DNA of 64,000 bases, taken from Verticiella alkaliphila (lineage in GTDB: Bacteria > Pseudomonadota > Gammaproteobacteria > Burkholderiales > Burkholderiaceae_B). The translations under genes and the position numbers were made by a program. Shown here piece by piece: positions 46,166-56,947 of the stretch. Every line of letters starts with the position of its first letter. Position 1 is the stretch's first letter. The DNA lies in contig NZ_JADCNH010000008.1 in the NCBI RefSeq assembly GCF_018904615.1, positions 62,001 to 126,000 of the forward strand, in the 5' to 3' direction. The notes under the pieces were generated by a model, which saw only the letters and a program-made list of their open reading frames with translations, did not search any database and was not told the DNA's origin.

Positions 46166-46555
46166 TTACTGGCCGAGTTTCTCGAAGATCTTGTTGAGCT
46201 TCTCTTCGAGCGTGGCGGCGGTGAACGGCTTGACGACGTAGCCGTTGGCGCCGGCCTGCGCGGCCGCGATGATGTTCTCCTTCTTGGCCTCGGCGGTCAC
46301 CATCAGGACCGGCAGCTTGGACATGTTCGGGTCGGCACGAATCTGCTGCAGCATCGACAGGCCGTCCAGATTGGGCATGTTCCAGTCCGAGACCACGAAC
46401 TCGAAGCTGCCGTTGCGCAGCTTGTCGAGGGCCATCTGGCCGTCCTCGGCCTCGTCCACGTTCTCGAAGCCAAGTTCCTTGAGCAGGTTGCGCACGATGC
46501 GGCGCATGGTCGGGAAGTCGTCGACGACCAGGATCTTGAGGCTCTTGCTTACCAT
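46166..46555 (-). CDS. cheY: Chemotaxis response regulator CheY
   Basis: A 129-residue single-domain receiver that switches motor direction via FliM. Acidic pair in [13 protein letters not shown], phosphorylation Asp in [13 protein letters not shown], Thr in [10 protein letters not shown], Lys in [14 protein letters not shown]. Close to E. coli CheY throughout. ATG 46555 has GGAG upstream. Confidence 0.97.
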   Translation of the reverse strand: MVSKSLKILVVDDFPTMRRIVRNLLKELGFENVDEAEDGQMALDKLRNGSFEFVVSDWNMPNLDGLSMLQQIRADPNMSKLPVLMVTAEAKKENIIAAAQAGANGYVVKPFTAATLEEKLNKIFEKLGQ

Positions 46556-46601
46556 GGGGTATTGCTCCAGAAATAAGGTGGCGGGGCAGACCCGCCACGA
46601 A

Positions 46602-47672
46602 TCAAACTCGGTTGGCGCGTTCGCCGAAGGCGGCGAGATTGGCGAGCACACGCTCGCTCATGCCCGACAGCGGCACGACTTCATTGACGCCCCCGGTGGC
46701 GATGGCTTCTCGGGGCATGCCAAAGACGACGCAACTCGCTTCATCCTGCGCGAGGGTGCGGGCGCCGGCCTCGTACATGGCGAGCATGCCGTGGGCGCCG
46801 TCCTTGCCCATCCCGGTGAGGATCACGCCGATGGCGTTCTTGCCGGCCACGCGGGCCGCAGAATCGAAGAGGACATCCACGGAGGGACGGTGACGGTTGA
46901 CGGGTGGCCCCTGGTCCAGCTCGATCACGTAGTTCGCCCCGCTGCGGGCAAGCCGCATGTGCATGTCGCCCGGTGCGATGTAGGCGTGTCCCGGCAGCAC
47001 GCGCTCGCCATGCGTGGCCTCGGCCACCGTGAGTGCACACACCTGATTCAGCCGCTGGGCGAACGAGCGCGTGAAGCCGGCCGGCATGTGCTGGGTGATG
47101 AGCACGCCCGGCGTGTCGGGCGGCAGCGGCTGCAAGAGCGCGCGGATGGCTTCGGTGCCGCCGGTGGAGGCGCCCACGATGATGAGTTTCTCCGTGCTCG
47201 AGAGCGGCCGCTTCAATTGCGCGGGAGGAGCGACCGGTGCCGTGACGGCGCGCGGACGCGCGCGCGAGGCCGCGCGAATCTTGTCCGCGATGAGGTTCGC
47301 GTACTCCATCAGGCCATCGCGGATGCCGAGCGAGGGTTTCGCTACGAAGTCCACTGCGCCCAGCTCCAGCGCGCGCAAGGTGATCTCCGAGCCGCGCTGC
47401 GTGAGCGAGGACACCATCACCACCGGCATCGGCCGCAACCGCATGAGCTTTTCGAGGAAGTCCAGGCCGTCCATGCGCGGCATTTCGACGTCCAGCGTCA
47501 GCACGTCCGGGTTGTGGCGCTTGATGAGCTCGCGCGCGACCAGCGGATCGGGCGCCGTGGCGACCACTTCCATGTCGGGCTGGCCATTGATGATCTCGGT
47601 CATCAAGCCACGCACGAGGGCCGAATCATCCACGCAGAGGACTTGGATCTTTCGGGAGGCAGACAGAGACAT
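46602..47672 (-). CDS. cheB: Chemotaxis protein-glutamate methylesterase CheB
   Basis: A 356-residue receptor demethylase and deamidase. The receiver domain (1-125) has [13 protein letters not shown] and [19 protein letters not shown]. The catalytic domain (about 165-350) has Ser in [11 protein letters not shown], His in [10 protein letters not shown] and Asp in [15 protein letters not shown] 47672 overlaps the corrected cheD stop (TGATG). As sequenced, the upstream cheD frame runs into cheB without a stop because of a one-base insertion. Confidence 0.95.
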   Translation of the reverse strand: MSLSASRKIQVLCVDDSALVRGLMTEIINGQPDMEVVATAPDPLVARELIKRHNPDVLTLDVEMPRMDGLDFLEKLMRLRPMPVVMVSSLTQRGSEITLRALELGAVDFVAKPSLGIRDGLMEYANLIADKIRAASRARPRAVTAPVAPPAQLKRPLSSTEKLIIVGASTGGTEAIRALLQPLPPDTPGVLITQHMPAGFTRSFAQRLNQVCALTVAEATHGERVLPGHAYIAPGDMHMRLARSGANYVIELDQGPPVNRHRPSVDVLFDSAARVAGKNAIGVILTGMGKDGAHGMLAMYEAGARTLAQDEASCVVFGMPREAIATGGVNEVVPLSGMSERVLANLAAFGERANRV

Positions 47673-48347
47673 CAGGAAGCTTCCTTCTTCGCAGGCACGC
47701 CGAACAACTCGACACGCGGGGCAGACGATGGCTTGGCCGGCGCCAAAGAGTTCCACCCGGGGAGCAGGCATGACCTTGGGCAGCGCCTCGCGCAGCGCCT
47801 GCTCACGACGCGCGACGACCTCGTCGCTGCGCTCGGACACGATCTTCTTCTGCAGGACCTTGCCGGTTTGGGGAAAGAAATTGATGCGCCGCGCATGCAC
47901 GCCGCGCAGGTCCTGGGCGAGCACCGGGATCTGTTCGAGCGCGAGGTACTCGAGCACGAACTGCGCATTGCGCTCGCCGATGTTCAGCTGGCGCATCTGG
48001 TCGATGACCGCGCCGCCGCCGAACACCTTGGCTTCGAGCCGCTCACGCCGGGCGCCGGCCTTCAGCATCTCGTTGATGAGCAATTCCATCGCGAACGCCC
48101 CGTAGCGCATCGAGGCGGAGGTGATGCGGTCGGGCTCGTCGCTGCCGGGCAGCATGAAGTGATTCATGCCGCCCAGACCGGCCTGCGCATCGCGCAGGCA
48201 GGCCGCCACACAGGAGCCCAGCACCGTGCTCAGCACGATCGGCTCGCGGGTGACGAAATACTCGTTGGGCAGGAGTTTGACCACATCGCAGCCGAACCGG
48301 CTGTCGTAGTGGCGGTGGGTGGCCAAGGCCTTGATATCCTCAGTCAT
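47672..48347 (-). CDS. cheD: Chemoreceptor glutamine deamidase CheD, probable frameshift near the 3' end
   Basis: Deamidates receptor glutamines. It has the catalytic Cys in [16 protein letters not shown], His in [10 protein letters not shown], and [20 protein letters not shown]. Near the end the frame reads [20 protein letters not shown] and continues into cheB. One frame over, the same stretch reads [20 protein letters not shown] and stops at 47672. Removing one base near 47740 gives a 224-residue CheD ending in two APRVELFG repeats, with its stop overlapping the cheB start. The alternative is a genuine CheD-CheB fusion of about 580 residues. ATG 48347 is 9 bases after the cheR stop. Confidence 0.85.
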
Positions 48348-48355
48348 GCCGACAC

Positions 48356-49201
48356 CTAGACTCGCTCGTAGACCGTCTGCCCGCGCAGCTGGAAATCCTG
48401 CGTGACGTAGGTGAAGTTCTCGGAATGGCCGGCAAAGAGAAGGCCGCCCTTGACGGTCCAGCGCGCAAGCCGCTGCAGGATCTGGGCCTGCGTGGGCTTG
48501 TCGAAGTAGATCATCACGTTGCGACAGAACACCACGTCGAATGGCTTGTCGAGCTCCCACCGCTCGTGCAGCAGATTGAGCGGCTCGAACGTGATGAGCT
48601 CGGCCACTTCCGGGCGCACGCGCACCATGCCGGACTGTCGCCCCCGCCCCTTCAGGAAGAAGCGCTGCAGGCGTGCAGGCTCCATCTTGGCGACCCGCTC
48701 GGCCGGGTACACCCCGGCGCGCGCGCGCTCGAGCACCTGGGTGTCGATGTCGGTGGCCAGCACGCGGCTCGACGCCGCATGTCGCCCGAGCGCCTCGAGC
48801 AGCGTGATGGCGATGGTGTAGGGCTCCTCGCCGGTGGAGGCAGCCGAACACCACACATTGACCGGCCGGTTGAGTTTGGCCACGTACTCCGCGAGCACGG
48901 GGAAGTGATGCGGCTCGCGAAAGAACGCTGTCAGATTGGTCGTGAGCGCATTGACGAAGGCTTCCCACTCGGGCGCATCGGGACGCGCCTCCAGCGGCGA
49001 GAGGTAGCTGTCGAAATCCGTCAGGCGCAGGGAGCGCAACCGACGCGAGAGCCGGCTGTAGACCATCTCCCGCTTGTGCTCGCCAAGCGAGATGCCGGCC
49101 CGCGCATGGATGAGTGCGCGGACCCGGCGAAAGTCCGCCTCGGTGAAGGCGAACTGCCGCTCGATATGGGTGTCGCCTGGTGCGACGACAGCGTCGAACA
49201 T
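48356..49201 (-). CDS. cheR: Chemotaxis protein methyltransferase CheR
   Basis: A 281-residue SAM-dependent methyltransferase for receptor glutamates. N-terminal all-helical domain ([40 protein letters not shown]), then a Rossmann fold with [33 protein letters not shown] and [14 protein letters not shown]. It is next to two receptor genes, one of which ends in a CheR-docking pentapeptide. Confidence 0.97.
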   Translation of the reverse strand: MFDAVVAPGDTHIERQFAFTEADFRRVRALIHARAGISLGEHKREMVYSRLSRRLRSLRLTDFDSYLSPLEARPDAPEWEAFVNALTTNLTAFFREPHHFPVLAEYVAKLNRPVNVWCSAASTGEEPYTIAITLLEALGRHAASSRVLATDIDTQVLERARAGVYPAERVAKMEPARLQRFFLKGRGRQSGMVRVRPEVAELITFEPLNLLHERWELDKPFDVVFCRNVMIYFDKPTQAQILQRLARWTVKGGLLFAGHSENFTYVTQDFQLRGQTVYERV

Positions 49202-49220
49202 GGTGCCAGTCTCAGTGAGG

Positions 49221-50939
49221 TCAGCCAGCCAATGCCGGGGTCAGCCCCCCGGGCAGCCCCCCGGGACCCGTGTCGGACCGGGATGACGCCGCACCGCGCA
49301 GGGACTGCTGCGCCGCCACGTCGATGACTTCGGACTCGTTCACCTTGAACGCGGCCACCGCGGCCTGCAGACGGCCCGCCTGCTCTTCCAGCGAGGCGGC
49401 GCCTGCAGCAGCCTGCTCGACGAGCGCTGCGTTCTGCTGGGTCACCTCGTCCATCTGCGTGACGGCGCGGTTGACCTGCTCGATCCCGCTGGACTGCTCG
49501 TCCGAGGCGGCGGAGATCTCGCCCATGATGTCCGTCACGCGCTGCACCGCATTGACCACTTCCTGCATCGTGGCACCGGCGCGGGCCACGAGCTCGCTGC
49601 CGCGATCGACTTCCGTGACTGACGTCTGGATGAGCTCCTTGATCTCCTTGGCCGCTTGCGCGCTGCGCTGGGCGAGGCTGCGCACTTCGCCTGCCACCAC
49701 GGCGAAGCCCTTGCCCTGCTCGCCGGCGCGGGCGGCTTCCACGGCGGCGTTCAGCGCAAGAATGTTGGTCTGGAAGGCGATGCCGTCGATGACCGAGATG
49801 ATCTCGGTGACCTTGCGTGAACTGCCGGCGATGCTCGCCATCGTCTCGACGACCTGCCCGACCACCTCACCACCCTGCACGGCCGTGCCTGAGGCGCTGG
49901 CCGCGAGCTTGTTGGCCTGACGGGCATTGTCGGCGTTCTGCTTCACGGTGGCAGCGAGCTGCTCCATGCTCGCGGCGGTCTCTTCCAGCGAGGCGGCCTG
50001 CTCTTCCGTCCGGCTGGACAGATCCGAGTTGCCCGCAGCGATCTCACGCGAGCCGAAGTTGATCTCTTCCACGCCCTGGCGCACCGTGAGCACGGTACGA
50101 CCCAGCCCTTGCTGCATGCGCTGCAAGGCGAGCATCAGCTGCCCGATCTCGTTCTGGTTCTTCACCTCCACGCGCGAGGTGAGATCGCCCGCGGCGATGC
50201 GGTCGAACTGCGCACCCACCTGCTTCAGCGGATTCAGCACGCGACGGCCCAGGAACATCCGGGCAAAGATGGTGAGCAGCAGGCCCAGAAGGATGGCACC
50301 GCCCACGGCGGCGATCGCGAGATCGCGATTGCCGGCAGCCGTGGTCTGCAGATCGGTCCGGTACTGGTCGATGTAGGCCACGAACCGCCCGATCGCCGCC
50401 ACGAACGCGTCGCCCCGCGGTTGACCGTACTCGGTGTTGATCATGTAGAAGCTCGCGTAGTCGCCGGACGCGAGCGCATCCACCATGGTGTCCACACCAT
50501 CGTCGATGTAACTGCGGTAGGCACGCAGCACGTTCATGTAGAGCGGACGGCCCACTTCATCCTGCAGCGGATTGGCCTGGAACTGCGCAAACGTCTTCTT
50601 GGCCTGATCGACCGAGGCCTTGGCGTTGTTCACGAACGTCTCGGCCGCACGCGCGTCGTTCTCCTGGCGCTCGCGGGCCGAGGCCAGCAGGGCGATCCGG
50701 GCGTTCTGCAGCGACGCGTTGATGGAATTCGCCTCGCTCGCACGACCGTTGACGTACTCGAGCTCCTCGAGCGACTTGAAGGATTGCTGCAGGAAGACCA
50801 CGGCCATGCCGCCCACGACGAGCAGCAGGCCCATGAAGAGCACCAGCACGAGCATCAGCGAGGCTTTCACGGAAAAGCCGCGCGGGCGCGGACCCGCGTT
50901 GGTCTGTGTCGCCTTGTTTGTCTTTTTTCTCAGTTTCAT
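49221..50939 (-). CDS. Methyl-accepting chemotaxis protein
   Basis: A 572-residue transmembrane receptor. Basic N-terminus (MKLRKKTNK), first membrane helix ([20 protein letters not shown]), helical periplasmic ligand domain (about 60-210), second helix, HAMP ([20 protein letters not shown]) and the signalling tip [20 protein letters not shown]. It ends GGLTPALAG with no CheR pentapeptide. The start is ATG 50939, not the longer in-frame codons to 51230, which overlap the neighbouring receptor. Ligand unknown. Confidence 0.93.
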   Translation of the reverse strand: MKLRKKTNKATQTNAGPRPRGFSVKASLMLVLVLFMGLLLVVGGMAVVFLQQSFKSLEELEYVNGRASEANSINASLQNARIALLASARERQENDARAAETFVNNAKASVDQAKKTFAQFQANPLQDEVGRPLYMNVLRAYRSYIDDGVDTMVDALASGDYASFYMINTEYGQPRGDAFVAAIGRFVAYIDQYRTDLQTTAAGNRDLAIAAVGGAILLGLLLTIFARMFLGRRVLNPLKQVGAQFDRIAAGDLTSRVEVKNQNEIGQLMLALQRMQQGLGRTVLTVRQGVEEINFGSREIAAGNSDLSSRTEEQAASLEETAASMEQLAATVKQNADNARQANKLAASASGTAVQGGEVVGQVVETMASIAGSSRKVTEIISVIDGIAFQTNILALNAAVEAARAGEQGKGFAVVAGEVRSLAQRSAQAAKEIKELIQTSVTEVDRGSELVARAGATMQEVVNAVQRVTDIMGEISAASDEQSSGIEQVNRAVTQMDEVTQQNAALVEQAAAGAASLEEQAGRLQAAVAAFKVNESEVIDVAAQQSLRGAASSRSDTGPGGLPGGLTPALAG

Positions 50940-50958
50940 TGTCGCCGTCCGGGGTGGT

Positions 50959-52893
50959 TCAGAAAGATTCCCAATCGTCGTCAGACGGAGCCTGACGAGC
51001 GGCGGGGCGTGCTGCGGCGCGCACGGGCGCGGGCTCGACGGCAGGTGCTGCAGACGCAGCCGGCCGGTTCGGTGTCTTGACGATGGTGCCGGCGTTGGAA
51101 GCGGCGGCCGTGCCAGTGGCAGGGCGGGTCGCCGCACGTGCAGCGACGGTGCGCGTGGCCGACGGCGCAGCAGCGCGTGCGGTGCGCGTGGCGGCCGGCT
51201 TGGCCGCGGGGGGTGCCAGGGCACTGGCACGTCGGGTCACAGGTGCCGGCGCAGGCTCAGCCGGTGCCTCCGTCCGCGGCAGCGCGACCTGGGTGGCACG
51301 TGAAAGCGCTGCGCCAGCCGCCGGCGCCTCGGCATCGATCGTGATGCCCGCGCCAGCACGCCCTTCCAGGCGGAACGCAGCCACGGCCACGTCCAGCGCT
51401 CGCGTCTGGGCCTCCAGCGAGGCCGCCGCCGCGGCGGCCTGCTCGACCAGTGCCGCGTTGTGCTGCGTCATGTCGTCCATGTCCGCCACGGCGCGGTTCA
51501 CGCTTTCGATGCCGCCGGACTGCTCCACCGACGCACTGGAGATCTCGTTGATGAGATCACTCACGCGACGCACCGATTGCACGATGTCCTGCATCGTGGT
51601 GCCGGCCCGCTCCACCTGCTGCGAGCCCTCGCCCACCTTACGGGTGGATTCGGCGATGAGATCCTTGATTTCCTTGGCGGCATGCGCACTGCGCTGGGCG
51701 AGGCTGCGCACCTCGCCTGCCACCACGGCAAAGCCCTTGCCCTGCTCGCCCGCCCGCGCGGCCTCCACGGCGGCGTTCAGCGCAAGGATGTTGGTCTGGA
51801 AGGCGATGCTGTCGATGACGCCGACAATCTCCTCGACCTTCTGCGAGCTGCTGGCGATCTCGCGCATCGTGGTGACGACCTGCCCCACGGCCTCGCCCCC
51901 GCTGGCAGCCACGTCAGAGGCGCCGCTGGCGAGCTGCGTCGCCTGGCGGGCGTGATCGGCATTCTGGCGCACGGCCGCGGCGAGCGACTCCATATTGGAC
52001 GTCGTCGCCTGCAGCGCACCGGCCTGCTGCTCGGTGCGCGTGGACAGATCGGCGTTGCCGGCCGCGATCTGGCGCGCGCCGGTGCTGATCTGCTCGACCC
52101 CGAGACGCACAGAGGAAACGGTGCTCGCCAGGCCGCGCTGCATGCGCTGCAGGGCACCAAGCAATGCGCCGATCTCGTTCTCGGACGTCACGTCGATACG
52201 GCTGGTGAGATCGCCCTGGGCGATGCGGTCACAGAGCTGGCTCGCGTCGCGCAGCGGGCGCACCACCTGGCGCTGCAGCACCCAGCGCATGGCGATGATG
52301 AGCAGGACGACGAAGATGAGCGCCACGACGATGGACGCGCGCACGAAGGTGTAGCGGCTGGCCGCACCATCCAACAGGCGCTGGGCTTCGGCGTCGGAAT
52401 AGCGTACGAAGGCATCGCGCGCAGTTTCCAGGCGCGTGCCGGCCGGGCCCAGACTCGCCAGGCCGGATGCGATGGCGGTCGCGTTGCCCCCTTGCAGGGC
52501 CGTCTGCAGGGTGGTCACGGCACCGAGGTAACCGTCGAGGGCATCGGCCGCCGGTCGCATGAGGGCCAGGCCTGCTTCGGACAGCGGTGCCTTGCGGGCT
52601 TCTGCCAGCGCCGAGCGTGCCTGCGCAATCAGCGGTTCGGCACGCTGCAGTTCGGCCGCGGGCACCGGCGACTGCGCAGCCGCGCCGCGCAGGACGGCAC
52701 CGCCACGCACGGCATACAGCGTGGCCGCCGTGAGGCGGCCCTCGCCCTGACCATGCACCACGTCGAGCGCGTGCAGAGCTTCGTTACCGGCGCGCACACC
52801 CAGCCCGCCGATCGCGCTGCCCACCGCGATCATGCCGCCCAGCAGCAACAGCACCAGCAACAGCAGCGTGCTGACCTTCATCTTCTTGAGCAT
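50959..52893 (-). CDS. Methyl-accepting chemotaxis protein with C-terminal pentapeptide
   Basis: A 644-residue receptor. Short N-terminus, membrane helix ([20 protein letters not shown]), helical sensor domain, second helix ([20 protein letters not shown]), HAMP, and signalling tip [20 protein letters not shown]. After the signalling domain comes a ~130-residue Ala/Pro/Arg-rich flexible tail ending DDDWESF. The last five residues (DWESF) fit the xWxxF docking motif for CheR and CheB, so this receptor probably tethers the adaptation enzymes encoded just downstream. Ligand unknown. Confidence 0.94.
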   Translation of the reverse strand: MLKKMKVSTLLLLVLLLLGGMIAVGSAIGGLGVRAGNEALHALDVVHGQGEGRLTAATLYAVRGGAVLRGAAAQSPVPAAELQRAEPLIAQARSALAEARKAPLSEAGLALMRPAADALDGYLGAVTTLQTALQGGNATAIASGLASLGPAGTRLETARDAFVRYSDAEAQRLLDGAASRYTFVRASIVVALIFVVLLIIAMRWVLQRQVVRPLRDASQLCDRIAQGDLTSRIDVTSENEIGALLGALQRMQRGLASTVSSVRLGVEQISTGARQIAAGNADLSTRTEQQAGALQATTSNMESLAAAVRQNADHARQATQLASGASDVAASGGEAVGQVVTTMREIASSSQKVEEIVGVIDSIAFQTNILALNAAVEAARAGEQGKGFAVVAGEVRSLAQRSAHAAKEIKDLIAESTRKVGEGSQQVERAGTTMQDIVQSVRRVSDLINEISSASVEQSGGIESVNRAVADMDDMTQHNAALVEQAAAAAASLEAQTRALDVAVAAFRLEGRAGAGITIDAEAPAAGAALSRATQVALPRTEAPAEPAPAPVTRRASALAPPAAKPAATRTARAAAPSATRTVAARAATRPATGTAAASNAGTIVKTPNRPAASAAPAVEPAPVRAAARPAARQAPSDDDWESF

Positions 52894-52926
52894 GTCTCTT
52901 CCGGCCCGGGTGTGTGGATGGCCGCG

Positions 52927-53418
52927 TCAGGCAGCGGCGCGCTCGACCAGCGCCATCTCGTCGCTGGTCATGAGCTTCTCGATATCCACGAGGATGAGCA
53001 TGCGTCCGTCGACGGTCCCGAGTCCGGTGAGGTACTCGGTGGACAGGACGGAGCCGAACTCGGGCGCCGGGCGAATCTGCTCGCCACCGAGCATCAGCAC
53101 GTCGGACACGCCATCGACCACGATGCCGACGACACGACCGGCGAGGTTCAGGATGATGACGACCGTCTGCTGGTTGTATTCGACCGAGCTCATGCGGAAC
53201 TTCACGCGCAGATCCACGATCGGCACGATCACGCCGCGCAGGTTGGTCACGCCCTTGATGAACTCAGGAACGTTGGCGATGCGCGTGAGCGCGTTCGCGT
53301 CGTAGCCGCGGATTTCCTGCACCTTGAGGATGTCGATGCCGTATTCCTCACTGCCCAGGGTGAACACCAGGAACTCCTGGCCTTCCCCTTCCGCTGCCTG
53401 CTTCACTTTGTTTTCCAT
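52927..53418 (-). CDS. cheW: Chemotaxis coupling protein CheW
   Basis: A 163-residue adaptor joining receptors to CheA. The CheW/SH3-like fold has [40 protein letters not shown] and [10 protein letters not shown]. It starts 10 bases after the cheA stop. Confidence 0.97.
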   Translation of the reverse strand: MENKVKQAAEGEGQEFLVFTLGSEEYGIDILKVQEIRGYDANALTRIANVPEFIKGVTNLRGVIVPIVDLRVKFRMSSVEYNQQTVVIILNLAGRVVGIVVDGVSDVLMLGGEQIRPAPEFGSVLSTEYLTGLGTVDGRMLILVDIEKLMTSDEMALVERAAA

Positions 53419-53428
53419 GGCCTTTCCT

Positions 53429-55513
53429 TCAGCTCAGAAGTGCCTCGGGCTGGCCGAGACGTTCCCGGTTGGCGCGCGCGAGGGCAAACACATCGACGAT
53501 GAGGGCGACGCTGCCGTCACCCAGGATGGTGGCGGCGGACACGCCGTGCACCTTCCGATAATTGGTTTCCAGGCTCTTGACCACGACCTGGTGCTGACCC
53601 ACGAGATGATCGACGAGCAGCGCGAAGCGGCGCTCTTCGGCCTGCATGATGACGGCGATGGCCTGCTGCGGATCCGTCTGCGCGCCATCGACATTGAAGG
53701 CACGGTGCATCTCGATGAGCGGCAGGTACTCACCGCGCACGTGCATCACGCGCTCGTCGCCTGCCACCGTATGGATGTTCTCCATTTTGGGCTGCAGCGA
53801 TTCGGTGACGTGGTTGAGCGGGAGAATGAACACCTCGTCGCCCACCCGCACCGACATGCCGTCCAGGATGGCCAGCGTGAGCGGCAGCACGATGCGCGTC
53901 GTGGTGCCCCGCCCCGTGCGCGAGGCAAGCTGCACGTGGCCGCCCATGCCCTGGATGTTGCGCTTGACCACGTCCATGCCCACACCGCGGCCGGACACGT
54001 CCGTGATCTCGGCCGCCGTCGAGAAACCCGGCGCGAAGATGAGCTGCCAGACGTCGTCGTCGCTCGCATTGTCAGCGATCGGGATGCCCTGCTTCTGAGC
54101 CTTGGCGAGAATGCGCTCGCGGTTCAGTCCGGCGCCGTCATCGGAGACTTCGATGACGATGTTGCCGCCGCTGTGCTGCGCGGCGAGCGTGAGCTGGCCC
54201 ACGGGCGGCTTGCCTGCCGCCTCGCGCTGGGCGGCCGTCTCGATGCCGTGATCCAGGCTGTTGCGCACCAGGTGCGTGAGCGGATCGATGATGCGTTCGA
54301 TGAGACTCTTGTCGAGTTCGGTTGCGCGTCCCACGGTGACGAGCTCGACCTGCTTGTTGAGCTTGGCCGCCAGGTCGCGCACCAGACGCGGAAACCGGCT
54401 GAAGACGTAGTCCATGGGCATCATGCGGATGGCCATGACCGATTCCTGCAGGTCGCGCGCATTGCGCTCGAGCTGCTCCATGCCGTTGAGCAGGCGATCG
54501 TGCAGCACCGGATCCAGCGTGGACGCCGTCTGCGCGAGCATGGCTTGCGTGATGACGAGCTCACCGACCAGGTTGATGACTTGATCGACCTTCTCGACAG
54601 CCACGCGGATCGAGCCAGCTTCCTTCTCGGCGGCATGCCCTTGATTGGCGGCGGCCGGCGCGCGGACGGCCGCGGCAGGCGCGGCGGGCTCATCGGCCGT
54701 CACGGGCGCGGCGACAGGGGCCACGGGTGCCGACACTGGGGCTGGCGCGGACACCGGTTCGGGTGCTGCAACGGCCGCGGCGGGCACGGCTTCGCTCGTG
54801 ATGTCGATCTGGTCGGCATCGATGATGAAGCAGCACACGGCGACGATGTCGTTCGGGTCGCACGAGGTGTCGAGCCACACCGTGATCTGCGTGCCCTTCT
54901 CCACCTGGGCGGTGATGCGGCCGAGATTGCCGAGCTCACCGATCAGACCGGCACGGTCCTTCTCGGCCACGCCATTGAGCGTGATCTTGAGCGGGCCGCC
55001 GGTCGCGGGCGCTGCGACGGGCGCTGCTGCCGGCGCAGGCGCGGTCACCACCGGCGCGGGCGCGGGTGCCACGGGTGCCGGCGCGGGCATGTCGACCGGC
55101 GCGGCCGCCTGGCCGATGTGCTCCTGCGCGAGTTGCTGCAGCACGGCGCAGATGCGCGCGTAAGTCTCGGGGGAAGGCTCCGCGTCGTTTCGGTACGTTT
55201 CGAGTTGCCCGGTCAGCACGTCCTTGGTTTCCAGAAAGATGTCGATCATGTCGGCGCGAAGCGCCATCTCGCCGCGTCGAATCGCGTCGAGCAGGTTCTC
55301 CAGGAGATGCGTCGTCTGTGTGAGTGCCACGAATCCGAACGTGCCGGCTCCCCCCTTGATGGAGTGCGCGGCGCGAAAGATCGCGTTCAGCTGCTCTGGG
55401 TCGGGTGCGGTTGCATCCAGCTCGAGCAGCAACTGTTCCATTTCGGCGAGGAGCTCTTCAGCCTCTTCGAAGAAGGTCTGATAGAACTGCCTGAGGTCTA
55501 GCCCACCGCTCAT
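53429..55513 (-). CDS. cheA: Chemotaxis sensor histidine kinase CheA
   Basis: A 694-residue kinase. P1/HPt with the phosphorylated His in [17 protein letters not shown] (about residue 48), an Ala/Pro-rich linker and P2-like region, P3 dimerisation ([20 protein letters not shown]), P4 ATPase (N box [15 protein letters not shown]1 [22 protein letters not shown]) and P5 CheW-like domain ([20 protein letters not shown]). All catalytic motifs are present. It lies between a cheY-like gene and cheW. Confidence 0.97.
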   Translation of the reverse strand: MSGGLDLRQFYQTFFEEAEELLAEMEQLLLELDATAPDPEQLNAIFRAAHSIKGGAGTFGFVALTQTTHLLENLLDAIRRGEMALRADMIDIFLETKDVLTGQLETYRNDAEPSPETYARICAVLQQLAQEHIGQAAAPVDMPAPAPVAPAPAPVVTAPAPAAAPVAAPATGGPLKITLNGVAEKDRAGLIGELGNLGRITAQVEKGTQITVWLDTSCDPNDIVAVCCFIIDADQIDITSEAVPAAAVAAPEPVSAPAPVSAPVAPVAAPVTADEPAAPAAAVRAPAAANQGHAAEKEAGSIRVAVEKVDQVINLVGELVITQAMLAQTASTLDPVLHDRLLNGMEQLERNARDLQESVMAIRMMPMDYVFSRFPRLVRDLAAKLNKQVELVTVGRATELDKSLIERIIDPLTHLVRNSLDHGIETAAQREAAGKPPVGQLTLAAQHSGGNIVIEVSDDGAGLNRERILAKAQKQGIPIADNASDDDVWQLIFAPGFSTAAEITDVSGRGVGMDVVKRNIQGMGGHVQLASRTGRGTTTRIVLPLTLAILDGMSVRVGDEVFILPLNHVTESLQPKMENIHTVAGDERVMHVRGEYLPLIEMHRAFNVDGAQTDPQQAIAVIMQAEERRFALLVDHLVGQHQVVVKSLETNYRKVHGVSAATILGDGSVALIVDVFALARANRERLGQPEALLS

Positions 55514-55604
55514 GTTCCGAGAGTCTCCATAGCAGACGGCGCCCGCCGTCCTTACAACGTCTGTCGAGGCTGCGTGCGGTGCGCCTTCCCGCAGCCCGAA
55601 TCCT

Positions 55605-55985
55605 TCATCCCAGCAAGGCCGCGGTCACGTCGGTGATCGCACGCCCGTCGACCGGCTTGCCGAGCCAGCCCGACGCGCCCGCATCGCGCGCCCGCGCCTT
55701 CGTGTCCTCGTCCATTTCCGTCGTCAGCACCAGGATCGGCACCTCGGCCAGGGCCGGCAGGCGACGCAGGCGTTCGATGAGCGTGATGCCATCCATCTCT
55801 GGCATGTTCAGATCCGTGATGACCAGACCGACCACCTCGCGCTCGAGCAGCGACAGCGCTTCGGCACCATCGTTTGCGACGAGCACGGGCCAGCCGGCGG
55901 ACTCGAGCACAGCGGCCACCATGCGTCGCACGGTGACCGAATCGTCCACGATCAGGACGGTGCGCGATGTGCGCGGGACATTCAT
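55605..55985 (-). CDS. CheY-like response regulator between motB and cheA
   Basis: A 126-residue receiver domain only. Acidic pair in VLIVDDSVTVRRMV, phosphorylation Asp in LVITDLNMPEMDGITL, Thr in VLTTEMDEDTKARA and Lys in WLGKPVDGRAI are all present, so it can be phosphorylated. It differs from the main CheY at 46166 and lacks FliM-type surface identity, so it may act as a phosphate sink or a separate adaptor. ATG 55985 overlaps the motB stop (ATGA). Some relatives carry a gene in the same place. Confidence 0.9.
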   Translation of the reverse strand: MNVPRTSRTVLIVDDSVTVRRMVAAVLESAGWPVLVANDGAEALSLLEREVVGLVITDLNMPEMDGITLIERLRRLPALAEVPILVLTTEMDEDTKARARDAGASGWLGKPVDGRAITDVTAALLG

Positions 55986-56935
55986 GGCGGGCTCCCTGAA
56001 TTCACGGCCGCAGCGCCCTCCAGGGCACCCTGCGCCGACCCTGTCTGGATGTCGGCGGCAGCGGCGTTCTCGCGCTCGATCCGGCGTTGCGTCGCCGCGT
56101 TGAGCACGATGAGACTGATGCGTCGATTGATCGCGGCGTACGGATCGTCCTTGATCAGGTTCATGGTCGAGGCAAGCCCCGTGACGCGCAGCACGCGATC
56201 CTGGATCAGGCCGCCGGCCACCAGTTCGCGACGTGACGCGTTGGCCCGGTCGGCAGACAGTTCCCAATTGCTGTACGCACGCTCACCGCTCGAATACTGC
56301 ATGGCATCCGTATGGCCAGACAGGCTGAGCTTGTTGGGCAGCTCGTTGAGCATGGGCGCGATCTCACGCAGGATGGATCGCATGTACGGAGCGACCTGGG
56401 CGCTGCCGGTGGCGAACATCGGCCGGCTCTGGTCATCCACGATCTGGATGCGCAACCCCTCGCTCGTCATGTCGACGAGCAACTGTGGCCGGTACTGCTG
56501 CAGCACCGGGTTGCGCTCGATTGCCGCATTCAAACGGTCGCGCAGGTTCTCCAGGCGCTGCCGATCCCGGGTCTCGGTCTGCGACTGCTGGTAGGTCGTC
56601 GGTGACGGATCGGCACGGCGCACCTCGCCCGTCGTGCGCATCGGATCGCCGCCGCTCAGGGGGATCACGCTCGATCGGTTGTTGGCCGGGATCGCGCTGT
56701 CATTGGCGCTCTTCTGGTCACCGCCCGCGATCGCCACACCCAGTGGCGTGCGGAAATACTCCGCCAGCCCTTCACGACCCTGGGGTGAGGCAATGGAGAC
56801 CAGCCACATGACCAGGAAGAAGGCCATCATGGCAGTCATGAAGTCGGCGTAGGCGATCTTCCAGCTGCCGCCGTGGTGGGCGTGCTGGTGATTGGCCTTG
56901 CGCCGGATGACGACGCGATGTGAATCCCCGCTCAT
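55982..56935 (-). CDS. motB: Flagellar motor stator protein MotB
   Basis: A 317-residue stator. N-terminal HHGGSWKIAYADFMTAMMAF has the proton-carrying Asp at the start of the single membrane helix. The plug region is followed by the OmpA-like peptidoglycan-binding domain with LSLSGHTDAMQYSSGERAYS and NWELSADRANASRRELV. It follows motA by 12 bases. Confidence 0.97.
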   Translation of the reverse strand: MSGDSHRVVIRRKANHQHAHHGGSWKIAYADFMTAMMAFFLVMWLVSIASPQGREGLAEYFRTPLGVAIAGGDQKSANDSAIPANNRSSVIPLSGGDPMRTTGEVRRADPSPTTYQQSQTETRDRQRLENLRDRLNAAIERNPVLQQYRPQLLVDMTSEGLRIQIVDDQSRPMFATGSAQVAPYMRSILREIAPMLNELPNKLSLSGHTDAMQYSSGERAYSNWELSADRANASRRELVAGGLIQDRVLRVTGLASTMNLIKDDPYAAINRRISLIVLNAATQRRIERENAAAADIQTGSAQGALEGAAAVNSGSPP

Positions 56936-56947
56936 GCCGGTCTAGCC

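Noticed and set aside
46245-48359. Plus-strand frame of about 700 codons opposite cheY, cheB and cheD
   Set aside because: The minus-strand genes show all catalytic motifs. The plus frame has none.
48348-48968. N-terminal extension of the cheD frame upstream of 48347
   Set aside because: It overlaps cheR out of frame and has no homology; cheD starts at ATG 48347.
53324-55501. Plus-strand frame opposite cheA
   Set aside because: Antisense to an intact kinase; composition typical of a shadow frame.
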